A stretch of DNA of 64,000 bases from Verrucomicrobiaceae bacterium (GTDB taxonomy: Bacteria; Verrucomicrobiota; Verrucomicrobiia; Verrucomicrobiales; Verrucomicrobiaceae): positions 124,001 through 188,000 of the forward strand of contig JADJPM010000004.1 of the NCBI GenBank assembly GCA_016713245.1. Reading direction: 5' to 3'. Positions 57,810 to 64,000 of this stretch are shown in pieces. The position numbers and the translations under genes were made by a program. Position 1 is the first letter of the stretch, and every line of letters starts with the position of its first letter. The notes below the pieces were generated by a model. It was not told the DNA's origin. It ran no database searches and saw nothing but the letters and a program-made list of their open reading frames with translations.

Positions 57810-59189
57810 TCACTTCGCCTTGAAGCCCGGCTTCACGATGTCGTTCATGCCGTTGGCGATGATGTTTTCGATGCCGGACCCGAAGCGGGTGGGGCGGCCG
57901 TAATAGATCATGGCACCGCCGCCTTCATAGCCGCCTTCTTCCCACACGCGTTGGGAGGGAATGTAGCAGGGCACGTCGTTGGTGTAGCTGTTCACCCAGG
58001 TGCGGGCAGGGTCGAATTCCTTTTTAAAGCGCAGGCTGTAGTCCACGACGACTTCGCCGGGGAGATTGAGGGTGAGGAGGTCGTCGCCGTAATGCCAGGC
58101 CTGGAGCATGTAGGGCAGGGCGGGCGGGATATTTTCGCCGCGTTCAAGCATGGCGAGGTGCTTTTGGGCGTGGTAGGCGGTGTACTTGTTTTTATTGGCG
58201 CTACGGGCTTTCCACTCTTCGGGCGTGGGGAGCTTGTCGTAAGGCAGGACAACCTCCTTTGTGGCGCAAGCGAGCGGGCCACGCACAGGCTTCATGGGTT
58301 CGTTGATGAGGCGGACGATTTCTTTGGCAAGCGATACCCCGTGATCCAAAACGAAGCGCATCTCGCGGCGCGGATACGGATTCTGATCCGCGCCGCAGCC
58401 GATGGCGATGAGGGCGACGCTACCGGGGAATCGTAACTCAAGTTCCTGATGAGTGATGCCTGCCCAGTCACCGTGGATCTCATTGATGCCGAGCGTGGTG
58501 CAGTGGCAGGCATAGCTGGCGTGTGTGGCGATCAATTTGGAGCCGTCAGCGCTTTTCACCCGTAGGACGGGCACCGCACGATCGACGAGGCCGTTGAAGT
58601 TGGGCGCATTTTGAAGGCCGGCCTCAGTTGGGAGGCGCCGATTCAGGCCGAAGAAGGCTTTGCCGACCGACCAATCGAGTCGTGCGGGCTCCATTTTCTC
58701 CCGCGCCTTGGTGATGGCTTCGACGATCCACTTGGTGAGGTCCTCGGTGTAGCGGTCCACGCGGCTTTGCTCATCGGCGGTGAGGTCTTTGCCGAAGAGA
58801 AACGGCAGCAGGCCTTTGAGCATCGGGGCGCAGTGCGTATGCGTGGAGTGCAGGGAGAAGCGCTCATCGGCGATCGGCTTCCCCGTGGCGGCGAGGCGAT
58901 TCAAAACATCCGCGCGGAGGGCGGCAGGCACGCCGCAGTTATCCACGGTGACGATGCAGGCGGGCGCTTCATCCGCCCACTGGATGACGAGGGCGTTTGC
59001 ATGTAGGCGCTGCGCGACTTTTTCAAACTCAGTGGTGCGACTTCCGTAACCGCTGAGGCGGACGGGGTAGTCGGGCGTGATGTCGATGTCAGCCGCACCA
59101 GCCCGCCAGCCGGGAGGCTTGGCGGCGGAAAGAGTGACTGCCATGCAGCAGAGAAAAGAAAGAAATATCCTGAGCATGAAAAACATCAT
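57810..59189 (-). CDS. Secreted neutral/alkaline ceramidase-like hydrolase
   Basis: 459 residues (ATG 59189, or 59174 for MLRIFLSFLCC). A signal peptide precedes GWRAGAADIDITPDYPVRLSG, the usual start of the ceramidase N-terminal domain. Metal and catalytic blocks: FSLHSTHTHCAP, HGDWAGITHQEL and GADQNPYPRR. Classical ceramidases cleave N-acyl links in sphingolipids; the PVC versions are of unknown substrate and could be glycan-related amidases. It converges on the TPMT-like gene and is 62 bp from tpiA, which is on the same strand upstream. Confidence 0.85.
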   Translation of the reverse strand: MMFFMLRIFLSFLCCMAVTLSAAKPPGWRAGAADIDITPDYPVRLSGYGSRTTEFEKVAQRLHANALVIQWADEAPACIVTVDNCGVPAALRADVLNRLAATGKPIADERFSLHSTHTHCAPMLKGLLPFLFGKDLTADEQSRVDRYTEDLTKWIVEAITKAREKMEPARLDWSVGKAFFGLNRRLPTEAGLQNAPNFNGLVDRAVPVLRVKSADGSKLIATHASYACHCTTLGINEIHGDWAGITHQELELRFPGSVALIAIGCGADQNPYPRREMRFVLDHGVSLAKEIVRLINEPMKPVRGPLACATKEVVLPYDKLPTPEEWKARSANKNKYTAYHAQKHLAMLERGENIPPALPYMLQAWHYGDDLLTLNLPGEVVVDYSLRFKKEFDPARTWVNSYTNDVPCYIPSQRVWEEGGYEGGGAMIYYGRPTRFGSGIENIIANGMNDIVKPGFKAK

Positions 59190-59251
59190 GCTCAGGTTTC
59201 ACCGTGACTGGCAAGAGGCTAAATCTGAACTGCTAAATGTAATGCCAAGCG

Positions 59252-60052
59252 CTACGCGTTCGCGTTCGTCCAGTCGATGGCGGCGCGGCAGATCTCCCAG
59301 AAGGAGCCGTGCTCCAGCGAGGCTCCGCCGACGAGGGCTCCATCCACATCCGGCATGGCGATGAGTTCGGCCATGTTGTTGGGCTTCACGCTGCCGCCGT
59401 ATTGAATGCGGATTTTGATGGCCACATCGGCTCCGAACATGTCGCCGAGCACCTTGCGGCAGAAGGCGTGGGCGTCCTGCGCCTGCTGGGAAGTGGCGGT
59501 GCGGCCGGTGCCGATGGCCCAGACGGGTTCATAGGCGATCACGACATCGGTGATGCGGCGCGGGCCGACTTCGGCCAAGGATTCGCGGAGCTGGCTTTCG
59601 AGCACCTGCTCGATCTTGCCGCCGTCGCGCTCTTCGAGCGTTTCGCCGATGCAAAGGATCGGGTGGAGGCGGGCTTCGAGAGCGGCGAGGACCTTGGCAT
59701 TCACGATGGCGTTCGTTTCGCCGTAAAGGCTGCGGCGCTCGCTGTGACCGAGGATGACGTGTTTGCAGCCGCATTCTTTGACCATGCGGGCGCTGATTTC
59801 GCCGGTGAAGGCTCCGGCAGGCGCGGCGCTCATGTTTTGCGCGGCGAGTTCGACGCTCTGCTCACGGGCGTTTTGCAGCGCGGTCATCGAGCGCTCGAGG
59901 CTCACGTAAGGCGGCGCGATGACGATCTGGATGGGGCATTTGTCCGGCACGAGGCGGGCGAAGGAGCGAAGGAAATCATCCGACTCCTGAGGAGTCATGT
60001 GCATTTTCCAATTGGCGGCGATGATGGGCTTGCGGAAGTGAGCGATGGGCAT
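59252..60052 (-). CDS. tpiA: Triose-phosphate isomerase
   Basis: 266 residues from ATG 60052 (PIAHFRKPIIAANWKMHMT), with longer upstream frames rejected. Lys in NWKMH, electrophilic His in ILGHSERR, catalytic Glu in AYEPVWAIGTG, and IQYGGSVKPNN phosphate loop are all present. It interconverts dihydroxyacetone phosphate and glyceraldehyde 3-phosphate. Directly follows pgk, as is common. Confidence 0.97.
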   Translation of the reverse strand: MPIAHFRKPIIAANWKMHMTPQESDDFLRSFARLVPDKCPIQIVIAPPYVSLERSMTALQNAREQSVELAAQNMSAAPAGAFTGEISARMVKECGCKHVILGHSERRSLYGETNAIVNAKVLAALEARLHPILCIGETLEERDGGKIEQVLESQLRESLAEVGPRRITDVVIAYEPVWAIGTGRTATSQQAQDAHAFCRKVLGDMFGADVAIKIRIQYGGSVKPNNMAELIAMPDVDGALVGGASLEHGSFWEICRAAIDWTNANA

Positions 60053-60063
60053 GGTTTTTGAAA

Positions 60064-60093
60064 GGTCGAATGTTGGAATGGCGAAGGACGAAT
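60064..60093. repeat. 7-bp repeat tract in the tpiA-pgk gap
   Basis: Four units sharing GAA at the same phase: TCGAATG, TTGGAAT, GGCGAAG, GACGAAT. It spans the short gap and runs into the TAA stop of pgk. Confidence 0.6.
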
Positions 60094-61307
60094 TACTTGT
60101 CTTTGAGGCAAGCAACGCCGGGGAGGATTTTGCCTTCGAGGAGTTCGAGGGAGGCACCGCCGCCGGTGGAGATGAAGGTCATCTTGTCGCCGAGCTTGGC
60201 TTTCTTGACGGCCTTCACGCTGTCGCCGCCGCCGATGATGTTTTTCGCGCCGGCATTGGCCGCCATGGCCTCGGCGATGTCGAAGGTGCCTTTGGAGGCC
60301 TCTTTGATCTCGAACACGCCCATCGGGCCGTTCCAGATGACGGTCTTCGCCTTGGAAATTTCTTCCGCGAAGAGCTTCACGGACTCAGGGCCGATATCGA
60401 CACCTTCCCAGCCGTCTGGGATGCTTTCGTTCACGCCGGTGAACTTGATGTTGCCGAACTTCTTCGCGTCGAAATCGAACGCGTCGGTGATCATCGCATC
60501 CACAGGGATGAGGATCTTCACGCCACGCTCCTTGGCCTTGTCGAGAGCGGCCTGCGCGATGGGTTCCCACTCGGGTTTGTAGAGGCTTTTGCCGATGGAG
60601 ATGCCCTGCACGAGCTTGCGGAAGGTGTAGGCCATGCCGCCGCCGATGATGATCGTGTTGGCCTTTTCGAGCAGGCGATTGATGACGCCAATTTTGTCGC
60701 TCACCTTCGCACCGCCGAGGATGACGACGAAAGGGCGATCCGGATTTTCGAGCTCGTCATTGAGCCAGGTGAGCTCTTTTTCCATCAGCAGGCCCGAAAC
60801 GGCCGGCAGGTAATCCGCGATGCCCGCCGTCGAGCTGTGCGCACGATGCGCGGAACCAAACGCGTCATTTACAAAGACCTCGGCGAGGTCCGCCATGCCC
60901 TTCGCCAGCGTGGCGTCGTTTTTCTCCTCACCAGCGTGGAAGCGGGTGTTTTCGAGCAAAAGCACGTCGCCATTGCCGAGCGCGAGCGCCTTGGCCTTCG
61001 CTTCGTCGCCGACGCAATCACTCGCAAAGGCCACCGGCTTGCCGATCAGCTCGCTGAGCGCCGGAGCGACCGGAGCGAGGCTCTGCTTCGGATCACGCTG
61101 ACCCTTCGGACGGCCGAGATGGCTGGCCAAAATGATGCGGGCACCCTTTTCGATCAGGAACTTGATCGTCGGCAGCGTCTCCTGGATGCGCGTGGCATCC
61201 GTGATCACCATCTGGCCGTCTTTTTCCTCCAGCGGCACATTGAAATCGACGCGCACAAAGACGCGTTTTCCGGCAAGGTCGAGGTCACGAATGGTCTGCT
61301 TAGGCAT
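60093..61307 (-). CDS. pgk: Phosphoglycerate kinase
   Basis: 404 residues. VFVRVDFNVPLEEK, substrate-binding LASHLGRPKG, VILGGAKVSDKI, AYTFRKLVQG and the nucleotide loop IIGGGDSVKAVKKA identify it. It makes ATP from 1,3-bisphosphoglycerate in glycolysis. It is upstream of tpiA in the same operon (40 bp gap) and divergent from parB with a 154-bp region holding the promoters of both; an inverted repeat TCACGGC/GCCGTGA lies there at 61395-61417. Confidence 0.97.
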   Translation of the reverse strand: MPKQTIRDLDLAGKRVFVRVDFNVPLEEKDGQMVITDATRIQETLPTIKFLIEKGARIILASHLGRPKGQRDPKQSLAPVAPALSELIGKPVAFASDCVGDEAKAKALALGNGDVLLLENTRFHAGEEKNDATLAKGMADLAEVFVNDAFGSAHRAHSSTAGIADYLPAVSGLLMEKELTWLNDELENPDRPFVVILGGAKVSDKIGVINRLLEKANTIIIGGGMAYTFRKLVQGISIGKSLYKPEWEPIAQAALDKAKERGVKILIPVDAMITDAFDFDAKKFGNIKFTGVNESIPDGWEGVDIGPESVKLFAEEISKAKTVIWNGPMGVFEIKEASKGTFDIAEAMAANAGAKNIIGGGDSVKAVKKAKLGDKMTFISTGGGASLELLEGKILPGVACLKDK

Positions 61308-61461
61308 GGGCTTTTGGGGTTAGGGGGCGGGATGTCTAGCACAGGGCGTGCTCGATGCGCATCGAATTTTTATGCCTGAGTGCGGCACAATCGGTCACGG
61401 CATGCAAAAGGCCGTGATTCTGGTTTGCAAGCCTTGGCCTGCTTTCTAGGCTCGAATCCTT

Positions 61462-62367
61462 ATGGCTAAACCTGCGCTTGGAAAAGGACTTGGAGCACTC
61501 ATCTCGGCACCCACGGGGGTCATCGGTGTAGCCCGCCCGCCCGTACTTTCGCAGCCATCGCCGGGGGATGTCGTTCAGCGCGTGTCGTTGGATTTGATCG
61601 TGCCCAGCCCTCTCCAGCCGCGCAAAGAATTCGTCAAAGAGCAGCTCGCTGAGCTGATGGATTCGATCCGCGAGCATGGGATCATCCAGCCGCTGATCGT
61701 GCGTCGAGTGGCGGGCAAACTGGAACTCATTGCAGGTGAACGCCGATTCCGTGCCTCCCGCGAGCTGGGCCTCAAAGAAGTGCCCGTCATCGCCCGTGAG
61801 GCCAGCGACAAGGACGTGCTGGAGATGGCCCTCATCGAAAATCTCCAGCGTGAGGACCTGAATCCCATTGAAGAGGCGTATGCTTACGCCCGCCTCTCGA
61901 AGGACTTCAGCATGAAGCAGGAGGACATCGCTCAGCGGGTGGGCAAAAATCGCGCCACCGTGGCAAACGCCATCCGCTTGCTCGATCTGCCCACGGTGGT
62001 GCAGGACATGCTCTCCTCAGGGGCCATCACCACCGGCCATGCGAAGGTCGTTCTCGGTCTGAAAAAGCCGGAGGAGCAGGTTCAACTGGCCCGCGAGATC
62101 GTTCAGAAGAGTTACACCGTTCGCGCCACGGAAAAGGCGGTGAACGCCATCCTGCATCCGCCGGCTCCGAAGCCTCCCAAACCTGCCGAGGGCGAGTTTG
62201 ACCGTGCCATCGCTGCCGTGGAGCAAAAGCTCGTCTCCCATCTTTCCACCAACGTCGCCATCCATCACGCCGACAAAAAAGGCCGCATTGAGATCGACTA
62301 CTACGGCGCGGAAGACCTGAACCGCATTCTCGCACTGCTGGGTGTTGAGGAAGAGAAGTTTGAATGA
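61462..62367 (+). CDS. parB: Chromosome-partitioning protein ParB
   Basis: 301 residues. N-terminal LGKGLGALIS is the ParA-contacting segment; QPRKEF and GERRFRASRELG are ParB box motifs (CTP-binding, Arg-rich); helix-turn-helix MKQEDIAQRVGKNRATVAN binds parS. It loads on centromere-like DNA and segregates the chromosome. parA is not in the window, and no parS-like site (TGTTTCACGTGAAACA) was seen. Its TGA stop lies within GAATGACGAA, a 7-bp-repeat-type motif. Confidence 0.95.
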   Translation: MAKPALGKGLGALISAPTGVIGVARPPVLSQPSPGDVVQRVSLDLIVPSPLQPRKEFVKEQLAELMDSIREHGIIQPLIVRRVAGKLELIAGERRFRASRELGLKEVPVIAREASDKDVLEMALIENLQREDLNPIEEAYAYARLSKDFSMKQEDIAQRVGKNRATVANAIRLLDLPTVVQDMLSSGAITTGHAKVVLGLKKPEEQVQLAREIVQKSYTVRATEKAVNAILHPPAPKPPKPAEGEFDRAIAAVEQKLVSHLSTNVAIHHADKKGRIEIDYYGAEDLNRILALLGVEEEKFE

Positions 62368-62389
62368 CGAATCCCCAATCTGAAGCTGC

Positions 62390-62863
62390 ATGAGTGCCCC
62401 CAAGATTCGTCATTCGGCCTTCGGCATTCTTTCGTCATTCATCATTCTGATTTCGTTATTCTTGTCAGCGTGCACGCCCACACCCGCTGCTCACCCTTCA
62501 GAGCCCGCGGTCCGCACCTTCCTTGAGCGATACTTCTCCACTTGGTCGGCGAAGGACATGGAGGGCTACGGCGCATGCTTCCATCCGCAGGCCCGCGTAA
62601 CCTTTGTGCAAAACGGTGTGCCGCAGACGCAGGGCCTCACGGATTTCCTCCACGGACAAAAAATGGGTCACGCCACGGCTCGCGAGCCGATGACGGAGGT
62701 GCCGACGGACATGAAAATCCTCATGGATGACCGAACCGCGCAGGCTTCTGTTCGCTGGAAGCTCACCCAAGGTTCTCGCATTGTCACTGGCACGGATTGC
62801 TTCACGCTGATCAAGACGCCGGAAGGCTGGGCCATCATGAGTCTGGTCTTTTACAATGACTGA
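62390..62863 (+). CDS. Lipoprotein with NTF2/SnoaL-like domain
   Basis: 157 residues. The N-terminus is a lipoprotein signal with lipobox LSAC (Cys28). The rest is a small NTF2-like cone: RTFLERYFSTWSAKDMEGYG, ARVTFVQNGVPQTQGLTDFL, AQASVRWKLTQGSR and GWAIMSLVFYND. Such domains bind small molecules or serve as immunity or scaffold proteins; the role is unknown. Nearly the whole signal peptide is read out of a 7-bp repeat tract. The gene begins 22 bp after parB. Confidence 0.75.
   Translation: MSAPKIRHSAFGILSSFIILISLFLSACTPTPAAHPSEPAVRTFLERYFSTWSAKDMEGYGACFHPQARVTFVQNGVPQTQGLTDFLHGQKMGHATAREPMTEVPTDMKILMDDRTAQASVRWKLTQGSRIVTGTDCFTLIKTPEGWAIMSLVFYND
62404..62467 (+). repeat. 7-bp repeat tract coding a lipoprotein signal peptide
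   Basis: Units GATTCGT, CATTCGG, CCTTCGG, CATTCTT, (one 8-mer), CATCATT, CTGATTT, CGTTATT, CTTGTCA. They encode residues IRHSAFGILSSFIILISLFL, which serve as the signal peptide. Confidence 0.75.
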
Positions 62864-62933
62864 GCCGCGAAAAGGCTCTTGTCAGCAGGACGCGTGGAAC
62901 GGATGATGAGGGCCGGTGTTTGAACCGAACTCC

Positions 62934-64000
62934 GTGAATCCTGCTCCACCATCCTCTTCGGCACTCGCCTGGCTGCGCAATGCGTCTGTCGTGCTCGTTT
63001 TGTCGGCACTGGTGGGCGTGGCGGCATGGCAATGGCTGGAAACGCCTGTGCGTGTGAAAAGGCCGCCAACCTCTGAGGAGGTCATCGAGACCACGAAGAA
63101 GGTGAACGCGGCTTTTGAGGCTGATTGGGCTGCGAAGCAGATTCCCGCCGCGCCGCGTGCGGATGACCTCACGATCATTCGTCGGCTCGCTCTGGCTCTC
63201 ACGGGAAGTATTCCCTCCCTGGAGGAGATCCGTGAGGTGCAGGCGTTGCAGGGCGAAAATCGGCCGCAGCAATGGCTCGAACGCCTTTTGATGGATCGCC
63301 GCACCAGTGACTACCTCGCGGAGCGTCTGGCGAGAGTTTATGTGGGCACGGAGAATGGGCCGTTTTTGATTTATCGCCGCCGCAGGCTCGTGGAGTGGCT
63401 CAGTGAGGCGCTGCTGCAAAACCGGCCGTATGATCGCATCGTCCGCGAACTGATCGAATCCAAGGGCGTGTGGACCACCAGCCCGGCAGTGAATTTTATC
63501 ACGGTCACGAGCGAGCCTGGAAAAGGCCCGGATGAGAAAAAACTCGCCGCAAAGATCAGTCGCGCCTTCCTCGGGGTGCGGATCGACTGCGTGGAGTGTC
63601 ACGATGGCAAGCTGGGCAGTCCGTGGAAGCAGAGCGACTTTCATCAGCTCGCCGCCTACTTTGGTCAGGCGAAGTTTGACTTCACGGGGCTGCGTGATGA
63701 TCCGAAGCAGCAGTATAAGACTCGTTACCTCGGGGAGACCGAACCTGCGGTGATCTCGACGAAGGTGCCGTGGAAGCCTGAGCTGATGCCCGAGAAGGGC
63801 GCACCCAGGTCAAAGCTGGCAGATTGGATCACCGCGAAGGAAAACAAGACCTTCGCTCGCACGCTGGTGAATCGCTTGTGGGCGCTTTTGTTTAACAAGC
63901 CACTCGTCACGCCGGTGGATGATCTCCCGCTCGATGGCCCCTTTCCACCCGGCATGGAGCTCCTGGCGGAGGATTTCATCGCGCATGATTTCGATTTGCA
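62934..64000 (+). CDS. DUF1549/DUF1553 (planctomycete cytochrome-type) protein, 3' end outside the window
   Basis: Open from a GTG at 62934 to the window edge (355 codons visible). N-terminal hydrophobic anchor ASVVLVLSALVGVAAW. DUF1549: IIRRLALALTGSIPSLEEIR, with the heme-type motif CVECHD in its second half. DUF1553 begins at ADWITAKENKTFARTLVNRL and WALLFNKPLVTPVDDLP. No ATG in frame gives a better start. These proteins pair with DUF1501 proteins in PVC bacteria, so a DUF1501 gene may follow outside the window. Confidence 0.85.
   Translation, partial: MNPAPPSSSALAWLRNASVVLVLSALVGVAAWQWLETPVRVKRPPTSEEVIETTKKVNAAFEADWAAKQIPAAPRADDLTIIRRLALALTGSIPSLEEIREVQALQGENRPQQWLERLLMDRRTSDYLAERLARVYVGTENGPFLIYRRRRLVEWLSEALLQNRPYDRIVRELIESKGVWTTSPAVNFITVTSEPGKGPDEKKLAAKISRAFLGVRIDCVECHDGKLGSPWKQSDFHQLAAYFGQAKFDFTGLRDDPKQQYKTRYLGETEPAVISTKVPWKPELMPEKGAPRSKLADWITAKENKTFARTLVNRLWALLFNKPLVTPVDDLPLDGPFPPGMELLAEDFIAHDFDL

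Noticed and set aside
61308..61461. parS site between pgk and parB
   Set aside because: The inverted repeat TCACGGC/GCCGTGA here does not match the parS consensus.

Overview
The window looks like chromosomal DNA of a Verrucomicrobiota bacterium (PVC group). It is GC-rich and carries seven secreted sulfatases, three DUF1592-type large cytochrome-like proteins, three Tat-exported DUF1552 proteins, Tat-exported Gfo/Idh/MocA oxidoreductases and a DUF1549/DUF1553 protein, a gene set typical of Verrucomicrobia and Planctomycetes that degrade sulfated glycans. Genus is not determinable from the sequence alone.

Layout. 1-5.6 kb (+): an Asp-box protein running in from the left, a metallophosphoesterase broken by one in-frame stop, a sulfatase, and a DUF1592 protein. 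5.6-6.5 kb: a four-helix-bundle gene between two large 7-bp repeat arrays. 6.5-28.8 kb (-): a tightly packed run of sulfatases, leucine-rich-repeat proteins, an SGNH-like hydrolase, two DUF1592/DUF1552 pairs, an epimerase and a Gfo/Idh/MocA oxidoreductase, with an opposite-strand nucleotidyltransferase module splitting one pair. 28.8-32.1 kb (+): a DUF1552 protein and a HEAT-like secreted protein. 32.1-37.9 kb (-): a sulfatase and a secreted glycoside-hydrolase-like gene, each carrying a foreign gene (DUF4143 ATPase, DUF1016 nuclease) at its 3' end with a duplicated gene tail. 38-43.6 kb: secreted and membrane proteins, a second Gfo/Idh/MocA protein and a squalene-hopene-cyclase-like enzyme. 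43.7-48.7 kb (+): Fur-family regulator and sufC-sufB-sufD for Fe-S cluster assembly. 48.9-56.5 kb (-): exonuclease, alanine racemase, DUF1802, and a lipid-type operon (CDP-alcohol phosphotransferase, alpha/beta hydrolase-methyltransferase, PAP2/dual-specificity phosphatase) split by a second ATPase. 56.6-64 kb: small secreted protein, TPMT-like methyltransferase, ceramidase-like protein, tpiA-pgk, parB, an NTF2-like lipoprotein, and a DUF1549/DUF1553 gene running off the right edge.

How it works together. Sulfatases would strip sulfate from exported or environmental glycans; the oxidoreductases, epimerase and hydrolases would process the sugars; DUF1592/DUF1552 pairs are abundant partners of unknown biochemistry. 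Housekeeping blocks (suf, tpiA-pgk, parB, alr) flank this accessory region.

Most striking are non-genic structures: (i) two adjacent genes each with a foreign gene appended behind a 107-bp or 124-bp direct repeat of the host gene's own 3' end; (ii) an exact 54-bp-period array of 15-bp inverted arms and 21-nt variable loops at the start of an ATPase gene; (iii) three covarying palindromes inside the DUF1016 gene; (iv) islands of period-7 repeats at many loci that supply stop codons and even signal-peptide codons; (v) palindromic elements sitting in frame inside sulfatase and triterpene-cyclase genes. No tRNA, rRNA, transposase or classical CRISPR array was seen.
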